DNA of 64,000 nt from positions 620,001 to 684,000 of the forward strand of contig JAMLGU010000001.1 of the NCBI GenBank assembly GCA_023957575.1, in the 5' to 3' direction. Positions 37,240 to 46,074 of this stretch are shown piece by piece. Position numbers and translations under genes: made by a program. Within the stretch, counting starts at the first letter, position 1. Each line of letters begins with the position of its first letter. The notes under the pieces were generated by a model. That model was given only the letters and a program-made list of their open reading frames with translations. It had not been told where the DNA came from and made no database searches. The DNA is from Chitinophagaceae bacterium (GTDB lineage Bacteria; Bacteroidota; Bacteroidia; Chitinophagales; Chitinophagaceae).

Positions 37240-38874
37240 ATGAAACATATTTTTTATATACATCATTTTCTCAACAGGAAATATGTATTGATTGTATTGA
37301 GTGCTGTAATTCTTTTTGTATCGTGTAAAAAGAATTTTACAGAGCTCAATCCTTTGGACTCTCTTTCTGAAGGAACAGCGTTCTCTGATCCTTCCAAAAT
37401 TGAATTGGTAGCAAATGGTATGTACCAACAAGCTGCGGTGGGTGTTTATGATGCAGGTACAGGTGCAGGGGCAGGCCGTGGCTATCCTTTCGGTGCCGCC
37501 TCGATTGAACAGGCTGAAATGAGAGGTGAGGATATGGTGAATCTTCAAACCTTTTATGCCATCACTTACGAGGCTACCTACAATTCAGCCTCTGCAAATA
37601 ATGCAAATCATTGGGAACAGTTGTATTCCCTAATCAATCAGGCTAATGTACTGATTGAAGGAGCCAGCAATGCAGGAAAAAGTGGAATTTTACCTGCCGA
37701 TGTAGCAGACCAATACGAAGGGGAGGGAAGATTTATCAGGGCTTTATCTCATCATGAACTTCTGATTCATTTTTGTAAACCTTATGCGGATAATAAAGGT
37801 TCAGGAATGGGTGTTCCTTATCGTGAAAAGGCGGTAAATTCACCAGCAGCCGTAGAAGAAGGTGCAGCTATGGGTCGTGGAACCGTTGCCGAGGCCTATA
37901 CTAAAATTCTGGCTGATTTAGATTGGGCTGAACAAAAATTACCGGTGAATAATAGTAAAGGCGCTGCCAGAGTAAGAAAAGGAGCCGCTATTGCATTGAA
38001 AACACGTATTAAGTTACACATGCAGGATTGGGCCGGAGTAATAACAGAAGGCGCTAAATTGGGTACCGATGCTACTTCCGGAACCTTCAGTAGCCCGATA
38101 AGTGGGTTTATTTTAGAAGCTGATCCGGAAGCGCCTTTCAAAAACTATTCAAGCAGCAAAGAATCTATTTTTTCTATTGCAAATAGTGCTTCTTCCAACG
38201 GAGGAGTAAACGGAGCGCTTCCTGCTATGCTTTCAGCTGCTTCCACAGCAGCATCACCCAATGCAGGTCGTGGATTGGTTGCAATTAGCCCAAATTTTTA
38301 TAATGCTTCTTTTTGGGTTACAGGTGACAAAAGAAGAAATTTGCTCGTTCAGCAGGCGACAGATCCTAAATTATGGTTTACAAACAAATATTGGGATTAT
38401 GTAAACAGGGCTAACTGGGCTCCCATTATTCGCTATGCTGAGGTATTACTAAATGTAGCAGAAGCGAAGGCCAGAGTTGGCGGAACTGCAAACCTTGCCT
38501 CTGCATTTCAACTTTTAAATGCTGTAAGAAACAGATCAGTGCCTGCTGCTGACAAATATACAACCGAACCTTCTGATTTAGTATTGGCTATTCTGAATGA
38601 AAGGAGAATTGAATTTTGTGCTGAAGGCCGTCGTTGGCCGGATATTCACAGGTTAGTACTGGACCCGGTTTACAAAACAAATGGTATCCCCGCTAAAATT
38701 TTAAGTGCACAGTTAAAAGCAGATGGATCTGATTATAATCTGGTTACCAGACCAATGCTTACTCCTTCAAAAGCTGCTATACCTTATACTGATTACAGAT
38801 TTCTTTGGCCGATTTCTTCAAGAGAAGTAAGCGCTAATCCGGTTTTGAGAGATCAACAAAATCCGGGATATTAA
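37240..38874 (+). CDS. SusD/RagB-type glycan-binding lipoprotein (second pair)
   Basis: The 544-residue protein has a rather long lipoprotein signal: MKHIFYIHHFLNRKYVLIVL and then SAVILFVSC, Cys about residue 29. It continues KKNFTELNPLDSLSEGTAF, a classic SusD start. Helical repeats and the C-terminal RagB/SusD domain (IIRYAEVLLNVAEAKARVG, ILNERRIEFCAEGRRWPDIHRL) follow, ending LRDQQNPGY. It should cap the SusC encoded directly upstream. It is the last gene of the unit, followed by a strong bidirectional terminator. Confidence 0.93.
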   Translation: MKHIFYIHHFLNRKYVLIVLSAVILFVSCKKNFTELNPLDSLSEGTAFSDPSKIELVANGMYQQAAVGVYDAGTGAGAGRGYPFGAASIEQAEMRGEDMVNLQTFYAITYEATYNSASANNANHWEQLYSLINQANVLIEGASNAGKSGILPADVADQYEGEGRFIRALSHHELLIHFCKPYADNKGSGMGVPYREKAVNSPAAVEEGAAMGRGTVAEAYTKILADLDWAEQKLPVNNSKGAARVRKGAAIALKTRIKLHMQDWAGVITEGAKLGTDATSGTFSSPISGFILEADPEAPFKNYSSSKESIFSIANSASSNGGVNGALPAMLSAASTAASPNAGRGLVAISPNFYNASFWVTGDKRRNLLVQQATDPKLWFTNKYWDYVNRANWAPIIRYAEVLLNVAEAKARVGGTANLASAFQLLNAVRNRSVPAADKYTTEPSDLVLAILNERRIEFCAEGRRWPDIHRLVLDPVYKTNGIPAKILSAQLKADGSDYNLVTRPMLTPSKAAIPYTDYRFLWPISSREVSANPVLRDQQNPGY

Positions 38875-38898
38875 TATTTGGTTTCTAAACAAACCATA

Positions 38899-38945
38899 AA
38901 GAGAGGCGAACGCAAAAACGTTCGCCTCTCTTAGTAGTTTTTTTT
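38899..38945. terminator. Bidirectional intrinsic terminator
   Basis: AAGAGAGGCGAACG (38899-38912) pairs perfectly over 14 bp with CGTTCGCCTCTCTT (38919-38932), loop of 6 bases, with a T run at 38938-38945. It separates the converging susD and OPT genes. Confidence 0.9.
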
Positions 38946-38952
38946 GGGGGAT

Positions 38953-40968
38953 TTAATCCTCCTCCTTTGCTTTAAAGGATTCCCAAACAAAATATACTAA
39001 TAACAATATAAATGCAAGTAAAGCCAAAACCTCTAATATCGTTTCGCCATTTGCAATTTTTGACCAATCTATCAAATTCATGGAATTTTGGTCGCCCGTA
39101 AAAAACAGAACTATAGCGCCAATAACACCAAATAGTGCTGCGCCGGCAATAAACCCTGATGAAATTAAGATGCCCCGGTTTACTCTGGCGCCATTCAGCT
39201 TTTCATTCTTAGTGCTTTTTGAAAACCAATGGTTCAATAAACCACCCACAATCAAGGGCGTATTCAGTTGAAGCGGGATAAACATGCCCAGTGCAAAAGC
39301 TAAAGGTGGTACCTTCAGCCAGTTTAAAAACACAGAAATAAAAGCGCCAATTGCCAACAGTGTCCAGCTTACGCCGCTGCCGGACATCAATGGCTCGATA
39401 ATAGCCGCCATCGCATTTGCCTGTGGCGCTACCATCGGATTGGGATGCTCCGCAGTTTGCACAAAGCCAAAAACACTGTTTAAAATGAAGATTACTGCAC
39501 CTACAGTGGCTGCAGAAATCAGTGTTCCCAGAAATTTAAATTTCTCCTGTTTTTCGGGAGTAGTACCCAGCCAGTAACCTACCTTGAGGTCGGTAACAAA
39601 ACCACCTGCCATTGAAAGGGCGGTACAAACGATACCACCAATAATCAGGGCGCTCACCATCCCCTGCCAGCCCTTAAGCCCCACACTCACCAAAATAACA
39701 GATGAAAGAATAAGTGTCATCAGCGTCATACCTGATATGGGGTTGGTGCCCACAATAGCAATCGCATTGGCAGCCACCGTTGTAAACAAAAATGAAATGA
39801 TAAGGATGGTAAGCAATGCCACAATTGCCTGAACCAGTGTAATTTTTACACCTAATAATAAAAAGATAAAAATAGCAATCAGGGTGAGGCCTATTAAAAG
39901 CATCACAAAGCTCATTTTCAGGTCTTTTTGAGTTCTTTCTACTGCTACTTCGCCCGATGCTTTAGAGCCTACTCCGGCAGCCAGTTTAAATGCGCCTGCA
40001 ATTACTCCTGAGGATTTAATGACTCCAATAATACCCGCCATAGCAATGGTCCCAATACCGATGGGGCGCACATAATCTTTAAATATAGCCTCCGGAGACA
40101 TGGCGGCAAAAATGTTGGTACCACCCTGCACAGCCATCAGATTTCCTATCTCATTTACCAAAGGAATAAAAACGAACCATGACAACAATGAACCTAAGGT
40201 AATAATGAGCGAATACCTCAGGCCCACCAAAAAGCCAAAACTGAAGATGAGTGAACTTACATTGAGTTTGAAAACAAGCTTCATTTTATCGGCCAATGCA
40301 GCGCCTGCCGGTACCATTCGGGAAGTAAATTCCTCGCCCCAAAGTTTGAGATAGGTAAATGCAAAATCAAACAGACCGCCTATCAACCCCGTGATTACCA
40401 ATAATTTAGCCTGCGACCCGCCCTTCTCGCCGGTCATCAGTATTTCGGTAGTAGCAGTAGCTTCCGGAAAAGGGAGTTTGCCGTGCATGTCCTTTACAAA
40501 ATACTTTCTGAAAGGAATTAGAAACAATATGCCCAGAAAAGCGCCCAATAGCGATGAAAAGAAGATTTGCCAGAAACTTACTTCTATCTCAGGATACTTG
40601 TGCTGAAGTATATATAATCCCGGAATAGTAAAAATGGCCCCTGCCACCACCACGCCCGATGCAGCGCCTATTGATTGGATGATGATGTTTTGCCCCAGCG
40701 CATTTTTCTTTCTTAGTGCAGCAGAAGCGCCGACTGCAATTATTGAAATGGGGATGGCAGCTTCAAATACCTGACCGATTTTTAGTCCCGAATAGGCTGC
40801 GGCACCCGAAAAAATAACCGCCATCAATAAGCCCATGCCTATCGACCAGGGAGTAACCTCCGGAAAGGTTTTGCCGGCCGGCATTACAGGCTGATATACC
40901 TCGCCCGGCTTCAGTTCCTTATAAGCATTGTCCGGTAATCCCGGAACTTGTTTGATTTCGTCTGACAT
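38953..40968 (-). CDS. OPT family oligopeptide transporter
   Basis: The 671-residue protein has about 14-16 hydrophobic segments. It opens with ELKPGEVYQPVMPAG and TPWSIGMGLLMAVIFSGAAAY, the usual OPT N-terminus, and contains AFPEATAxxE-type phrase LPFPEATATTEIL, a mark of bacterial OPT proteins. These are proton-coupled importers of small peptides (or metal chelates) across the inner membrane. Together with the neighbouring dipeptidase and POT-type permease it suggests a peptide-use locus. It is transcribed alone on the minus strand; its upstream gap holds simple-sequence repeats. Confidence 0.92.
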   Translation of the reverse strand: MSDEIKQVPGLPDNAYKELKPGEVYQPVMPAGKTFPEVTPWSIGMGLLMAVIFSGAAAYSGLKIGQVFEAAIPISIIAVGASAALRKKNALGQNIIIQSIGAASGVVVAGAIFTIPGLYILQHKYPEIEVSFWQIFFSSLLGAFLGILFLIPFRKYFVKDMHGKLPFPEATATTEILMTGEKGGSQAKLLVITGLIGGLFDFAFTYLKLWGEEFTSRMVPAGAALADKMKLVFKLNVSSLIFSFGFLVGLRYSLIITLGSLLSWFVFIPLVNEIGNLMAVQGGTNIFAAMSPEAIFKDYVRPIGIGTIAMAGIIGVIKSSGVIAGAFKLAAGVGSKASGEVAVERTQKDLKMSFVMLLIGLTLIAIFIFLLLGVKITLVQAIVALLTILIISFLFTTVAANAIAIVGTNPISGMTLMTLILSSVILVSVGLKGWQGMVSALIIGGIVCTALSMAGGFVTDLKVGYWLGTTPEKQEKFKFLGTLISAATVGAVIFILNSVFGFVQTAEHPNPMVAPQANAMAAIIEPLMSGSGVSWTLLAIGAFISVFLNWLKVPPLAFALGMFIPLQLNTPLIVGGLLNHWFSKSTKNEKLNGARVNRGILISSGFIAGAALFGVIGAIVLFFTGDQNSMNLIDWSKIANGETILEVLALLAFILLLVYFVWESFKAKEED

Positions 40969-40976
40969 AAAAGTGA

Positions 40977-41240
40977 TTTATGATTTATGATTTATGAATT
41001 GTGATTACAGATTACAGATTGATGATTGCATTTCTTCTTCTTAATTTTACATCCAATCTTGTTTATCTTATTCCTCCAACTTGCTGAATAACCTTCTTTC
41101 TGAGGTTTATATTTTTAAATTGCCAGTCAATTTTTACCCTACCGAAAGCTAAATATCTAATATCTAATATCTAATATCTAAGGTCTAACGTCTAACATCT
41201 AATGTCTAATATCTAACGTCTAACATCTAATGTCTAAAAT
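40977..41240. repeat. Simple-sequence tracts between the OPT and pepD genes
   Basis: GATTTATGATTTATGA and GATTACAGATTACAGATTG come first (40977-41025), then ATATCTAATATCTAA and ACGTCTAACATCTAATG-type units (about 41150-41235). Both parts have close relatives in the 3863-4570 region, the second in reverse complement. The tract ends just before the pepD stop. Confidence 0.82.
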
Positions 41241-41247
41241 CCAAACC

Positions 41248-42711
41248 CTACCTCTCTGGCACATTCTTTAATGTTTCTACCAAATAATTCCAAAACTCAT
41301 TTACCGACTCGATATTCACCCTTTCGTCGGGCGAATGAGGAGAGCGGATGGTAGGCCCGAAGGAAATCATATCCCAGTGAGGATACACCCTTCCCAATAA
41401 TCCACATTCAAGTCCGGCATGAACGGCTTGCAATTTAGGCTCAGAACCATACAGATTTTTAAAAACAGTTTGCATGACTTCCAGAATTTCGGAATGAATA
41501 TTAGGCTTCCATCCGGGATAATCGCCGCTATGTTCAATTGTAGCGCCGGCAAGTTCAAAAGCAGCTGCCACCGATTTCATCACATCTTCTTTTTGCGATT
41601 CTACCGAACTGCGTTGCAGGGTTTCAACATAAATTTGTTTATCGTCGGTTTTTATTATTGCCAGATTATTCGAGGTTTCTACCAATCCCTGCATATCGGC
41701 GCTCATGCCATACACGCCATTGGGGCAGGCAAACACCGCATTGATAAATTTGCTTTGAGTGGCCAAATCCATAACGTGAGCAGGTAATTTTGTTTCTTCA
41801 GCATTGATAACAACATTTGCATCTGTGGATGCCAATTCGTTTTTTATCATTTTCAGAAAATCATTGACATACTTCTGAAATGATTCCTTGTTTTCGGCCG
41901 GCACTGCTACTGTGGCAAAAGATTCTCTTGGTATGGCATTACGTAAAGAGCCTCCATTGACTGATGCAATTCTTAATCCATAATTAGCAGCGCCCCCTGC
42001 CAGCAAGCGGTTCATCACTTTATTGGCATTGCCTCTGCCCAAATGAATATCGAGACCGGAGTGGCCTCCCAGCAAACCTTTTACAGCAAGGTTGTAACCC
42101 TGCATATTTTCTCCGGTTGCTTCTTCGGTATAAGGAAGTGTGGCAATGGTATTGACCCCGCCTGCACAACCGATAAAGATTTCTCCATGATCTTCTGAAT
42201 CTAAGTTGATGAGTATATCGCCCTTCAACAAGTCGGGTTCCAGCTCAAAGGCTCCTGTCATACCGGTTTCTTCATCGTGGGTAATCAGACATTCCAAAGG
42301 TCCGTGAACTAAGTCATTGGAAGCCAATACAGCCAGCGAAGCAGAAAGACCGATGGCATTGTCGGCGCCGAGGGTGGTGCCGGTGGCTTTTACCCATCCG
42401 TTTTCTATCCGGGGTTTGATGGCATCTATCATGAAGTCATGGGCAGTATCACTGTTTTTTTGAGGCACCATATCCATGTGGCTCTGCAACACCACTCCTT
42501 TTCGCCCCTCCATCCCGGGCGTTGCCGGTTTGCGCAGGATGATATTTCCGGTACGGTCGGTAACAGCCTCAATATTATTTTCTTTGGCAAAATTTAAAAT
42601 CCATGCTCTTATTCTTTCTTCATGTTTTGATGGGCGGGGTACGCCGCAAATACCTTCAAAAATGCTCCAAACCTGCTGAGGCTGCAGCGCAGATAATACA
42701 TTAGATGACAT
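41248..42711 (-). CDS. pepD: Cytosolic aminoacyl-histidine dipeptidase, M20C
   Basis: The 487-residue protein is of PepD length and without a signal peptide. Zinc ligands are visible in QSHMDMVPQ, TLGADNAIGLS, THDEETGMTG and NLDSEDHGEI, and near the C-terminus in SPHSPDERVNIES. The lid/dimer domain (KGLLGGHSGLDIH) is typical of M20. The enzyme cleaves Xaa-His and other unspecific dipeptides, the last step in peptide use. Genes for an OPT importer and a POT importer are close by. It is divergent from the MFS gene with a 200-base gap. Confidence 0.93.
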   Translation of the reverse strand: MSSNVLSALQPQQVWSIFEGICGVPRPSKHEERIRAWILNFAKENNIEAVTDRTGNIILRKPATPGMEGRKGVVLQSHMDMVPQKNSDTAHDFMIDAIKPRIENGWVKATGTTLGADNAIGLSASLAVLASNDLVHGPLECLITHDEETGMTGAFELEPDLLKGDILINLDSEDHGEIFIGCAGGVNTIATLPYTEEATGENMQGYNLAVKGLLGGHSGLDIHLGRGNANKVMNRLLAGGAANYGLRIASVNGGSLRNAIPRESFATVAVPAENKESFQKYVNDFLKMIKNELASTDANVVINAEETKLPAHVMDLATQSKFINAVFACPNGVYGMSADMQGLVETSNNLAIIKTDDKQIYVETLQRSSVESQKEDVMKSVAAAFELAGATIEHSGDYPGWKPNIHSEILEVMQTVFKNLYGSEPKLQAVHAGLECGLLGRVYPHWDMISFGPTIRSPHSPDERVNIESVNEFWNYLVETLKNVPER

Positions 42712-42911
42712 AATTAAAATTTATAGCTATTAAAAAAAAATTATTGGTACGGTATGAAAATGTTTTTGGCAAACAAATACAATTTTAATGCTGCAATTTA
42801 GTGAATAATGAAAACATAATATTGTTTAATGTGGAAGATTTAACTCTTTTCTTTTCGCAGGTTTTCCATCTTTTTTAATAAATTAGCCGATTAATATCAT
42901 AATTTCATTCA

Positions 42912-44300
42912 ATGAGTAAAACAACAACTTCTATTCGCGACTCCAAAACCGCAAGGTGGCTGGTTTTGGCGCTGGTGTCGTTCACCATGATGTGCATGTA
43001 CTACCTTACCGATGCAATGGCTCCCTTGCAGGAAAGACTTCAAAGCAATTTGGGCTGGTCGGCCACCGATTACGGATTTTTCACAAGCGGCTATGGTTGG
43101 TTTAATGTGTTTTTGCTGATGCTGGTTTTCGGCGGCATGCTGCTCGATAAAATGGGTATTCGTTTCACCGGAGTATTAGCTATTATTGTTATGCTATCCG
43201 GGGCGTTTTTAAAATATTATGCTATTTCCGGGCATTTTCAAGGTCATGGAGTGCTGGGTTTGTTTCAAAGCAAAAGTACTTCGGCCATCATGGCAGGAAC
43301 AGGTTTTGCCATTTTTGGTGTAGGTTGCGAGATTTTTGGAATCACTGCCAATAAAGCTGTAGTGCGCTGGTTTAGGGGAAAGGAAATGGCGCTGGCTATT
43401 GGTCTTAATACCTCTACCGGAAGAATTGGTACAGCCTTGGCCATGTTTACCCCTATACCTTTGGTAAAAATGACCGGTAATCTTAGCGCTCCCATAGTGT
43501 TATCAATGCTTTTATTGTGTATTGGTTTACTGGTATTTATTTTATTCACTGTCATGGATAAAAAATTAGACAAGGCAGAAGCAGCAGCAAACCAGTCGTC
43601 GGATGAAGAGTTTAAGTTTTCGGATATTGTAGCCGTAGCAAAGAATAAGGCCTTTTGGCTCATTACGTTTTTGTGTGTCTTGTTTTATTCTGCCGTTTTC
43701 CCATTTATAAAATATGCAGTAAACCTGATGCAGCAAAAATTTCAGATTTCTGACGAATTTGCAGGTTATATCCCTGCCATCTTGCCTTTTGCAGCATTAT
43801 TTCTTACTCCCTATTTTGGCAGCCTTTACGACAAAAAGGGGAGGGGAGCTACAATTATGCTGATAGGTTCGGTGATGTTGTTGTTGGTGCATTTGCTGTT
43901 TTCTGTGCCATCATTAAACAGTTTCCCGATTGCAATTGCTTTAGTTATATTTCTGGGTGTGGCTTTTGCCCTGGTACCTTCGTCTATGTGGCCATCCATA
44001 GCCAAAATTATTCCCCATAAACAATTAGGCACCGCCTACTCAATTACTTTTTGGGTACAAAACTGGGGATTGATGGGTGTGCCCCTGCTGATTGGTTATG
44101 TACTGGACAAATACTGTGTTACAGGTACTGTTACTAAAATGATTGATGGCAAATCACTGGAAGTTACTCAATATAATTATACAATTCCAATGCTGATTTT
44201 TGCCTGTTTCGGATTGCTCGCCATATTATTTGCCTATATGTTGAAAATTGAAGACAGGAAAAAAGGTTATGGGTTAGAAAGACCAAATATTGAAAGCTGA
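42912..44300 (+). CDS. MFS transporter
   Basis: The 462-residue protein has twelve predicted membrane helices: first near 16-36, a central cytoplasmic loop (about 215-240, charged: DKKLDKAEAAANQSSDEE), and last near 425-445. LDKMGIRFTG after helix 2 is the usual MFS loop pattern. It has some likeness to oxalate/formate and nitrate-type MFS proteins, but the substrate is not evident. It sits between pepD and a POT-family permease gene, so it might export amino acids or import peptides; this is inference from context. Confidence 0.82.
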   Translation: MSKTTTSIRDSKTARWLVLALVSFTMMCMYYLTDAMAPLQERLQSNLGWSATDYGFFTSGYGWFNVFLLMLVFGGMLLDKMGIRFTGVLAIIVMLSGAFLKYYAISGHFQGHGVLGLFQSKSTSAIMAGTGFAIFGVGCEIFGITANKAVVRWFRGKEMALAIGLNTSTGRIGTALAMFTPIPLVKMTGNLSAPIVLSMLLLCIGLLVFILFTVMDKKLDKAEAAANQSSDEEFKFSDIVAVAKNKAFWLITFLCVLFYSAVFPFIKYAVNLMQQKFQISDEFAGYIPAILPFAALFLTPYFGSLYDKKGRGATIMLIGSVMLLLVHLLFSVPSLNSFPIAIALVIFLGVAFALVPSSMWPSIAKIIPHKQLGTAYSITFWVQNWGLMGVPLLIGYVLDKYCVTGTVTKMIDGKSLEVTQYNYTIPMLIFACFGLLAILFAYMLKIEDRKKGYGLERPNIES

Positions 44301-44349
44301 GATATTTTTCTATGTATATCAAAATAAAAAAGAATATTGACTTAAACTG

Positions 44350-44378
44350 TTGAGTTTATTGGTTTTTCATTAGTTTTG
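44350..44378 (+). promoter_or_regulatory. Promoter of the POT transporter gene
   Basis: TTG at 44350-44352 and TAGTTTTG at 44371-44378, spacer 18 bp, fit the -33/-7 pattern; the ATG lies 60 bases downstream. Confidence 0.5.
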
Positions 44379-44438
44379 GCGGCCTTGTCATTTTTATTGA
44401 AAACTGACCGGAGATTTATTACATTAAAACGAAATTTT

Positions 44439-45980
44439 ATGTTTAAAAACCATCCCAAAGGATTGATTGGAGCCGCATTGTCCAATATGGGCGAACGCTT
44501 CGGATTTTACATCATGATGGCTATTTTGTCGTTATTCCTGTTATCAAAGTTTGGATTAGACAAAACCTCGGCTACCATCATTTATTCAGTGTTTTACGCC
44601 TTGATTTATATTTTGGCGTTGGTCGGCGGTTTAATTGCCGATAAGACTAAAAAGTACAAAGGAACCATCCTGATAGGTTTGATTTTAATGGCTGTAGGCT
44701 ATTTCCTGATTGCCATTCCTACACCCACACCGGTTCCGGACCTTACACTATACCTGATTTTAACTTGTCTGGGTTTGTTTGTAATTGCATTTGGCAACGG
44801 CCTTTTCAAGGGTAACTTACAGGCGGTGGTGGGTCAAATGTATGATGATCCGAAATATACCTCCAAAAGAGATACCGGTTTCCAGATATTTTATATGTTT
44901 ATCAATATTGGGGCTATGTTCGCCCCATTAATCGCTGTAGGTATCAGAAACTGGTGGCTGCAGAAACATGGGTATTTGTACAATTCCGATATCTCGGCGC
45001 TATCACATGAGTTTTTGAAAGGAACTATTTCTCCCGAAGCATCAGCAAGGTTTACTGAACTGGCCACTGAAGTGAGCAAAAATGGTGCTCCTGCAGATTT
45101 AGCTGTTTTTGCAAAAGATTATCTGAATGTGTTTAATACAGGTTTCCATTATGCTTTTGCCGCCGGTATTGTCGCTATGCTTATTTCACTGGTAATCTTT
45201 TTATCCAATAAGAAAAAATTTCCAGATCCGGGAGCAAAAGCAAAAGCTGTGGCCTCGGGTCAGGCACCGGCCGAAATCAAAATGGATGCGGCAGAGGTTA
45301 AACAGCGTATTTATGCACTGATGGCAGTATTAGGTGTGGTAATATTCTTCTGGTTCTCATTTCACCAGAATGGAGTGACACTTACCTATTTTGCAAACGA
45401 TTATACCGATTTAAGCAAGTTGAGTTTAGATTTAGGATTTACTACCATAAAAGGTGCAGAAGTGTTCCAATTCTTTAATCCGCTTTTTGTGGTTACCCTT
45501 ACTCCTATCGTAATTGGTCTTTTTGGCTGGTTAAAAGCGAGAGGCAGCGAGCCATCTACTCCTCGAAAAATTGCTATTGGGATGGGTATTGCTGCCATTG
45601 CGTTTTTGATTATGACCATTGGCTCCATGGGATTACCTTCTGCAAGCGAAGTAAAAGCAATGGGCGGTCTGGCTGATGCACAAAGAGTAACACCATTGTT
45701 GTTGATAGGGATGTATTTGGTGCTTACCATTGCCGAATTGTTCATCAGCCCATTAGGATTGTCGTTTGTTTCTAAAGTAGCCCCTCCTCAGTATCAGGGC
45801 ATCATGCAGGGAGCATGGTTAGGCGCTACTGCTTTGGGCAACCAGTTATTGTTTATAGGCGCTATTTTTTATGAAAATTTCTCCATCTGGGGTACCTGGG
45901 CATTGTTTGTGGCAGCCTGTCTGATCTCAATGTTTACAATGTTGTTTATGGTGAAATGGCTTGAAAAAGTAGCCAGATAG
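44439..45980 (+). CDS. POT/PTR2 family proton-coupled di/tripeptide transporter
   Basis: The protein has 513 residues from ATG 44439 (a TTG at 44376 lies inside the promoter region). The start MFKNHPKGLIGAALSNMGER leads into FGFY, the ExxERF-type motif of POT helix 1 in which the Glu and Arg couple protons to peptide binding. A second family mark is the segment GLFKGNLQAVVGQMYDD, and the C-terminal half includes AELFISPLGLSFVSKVAPPQ. About 14 membrane helices are expected. It takes up di- and tripeptides, matching the nearby PepD. A terminator follows. Confidence 0.93.
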   Translation: MFKNHPKGLIGAALSNMGERFGFYIMMAILSLFLLSKFGLDKTSATIIYSVFYALIYILALVGGLIADKTKKYKGTILIGLILMAVGYFLIAIPTPTPVPDLTLYLILTCLGLFVIAFGNGLFKGNLQAVVGQMYDDPKYTSKRDTGFQIFYMFINIGAMFAPLIAVGIRNWWLQKHGYLYNSDISALSHEFLKGTISPEASARFTELATEVSKNGAPADLAVFAKDYLNVFNTGFHYAFAAGIVAMLISLVIFLSNKKKFPDPGAKAKAVASGQAPAEIKMDAAEVKQRIYALMAVLGVVIFFWFSFHQNGVTLTYFANDYTDLSKLSLDLGFTTIKGAEVFQFFNPLFVVTLTPIVIGLFGWLKARGSEPSTPRKIAIGMGIAAIAFLIMTIGSMGLPSASEVKAMGGLADAQRVTPLLLIGMYLVLTIAELFISPLGLSFVSKVAPPQYQGIMQGAWLGATALGNQLLFIGAIFYENFSIWGTWALFVAACLISMFTMLFMVKWLEKVAR

Positions 45981-46005
45981 AAATAGCTTATCTTTTTTAA
46001 AAAAA

Positions 46006-46046
46006 AGTCCGGATTTCACTGTCATTGTGCAATCCGGGCTTTTATT
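46006..46046 (+). terminator. Intrinsic terminator after the POT gene
   Basis: AAGTCCGGATT (46006-46016) pairs with AATCCGGGCTT (46032-46042) through eleven pairs including one G-T; runs of A lie before it and T after it. It can serve both converging genes. Confidence 0.85.
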
Positions 46047-46074
46047 TTAGGTTTTACCTCTCAGATTGAGGTAT

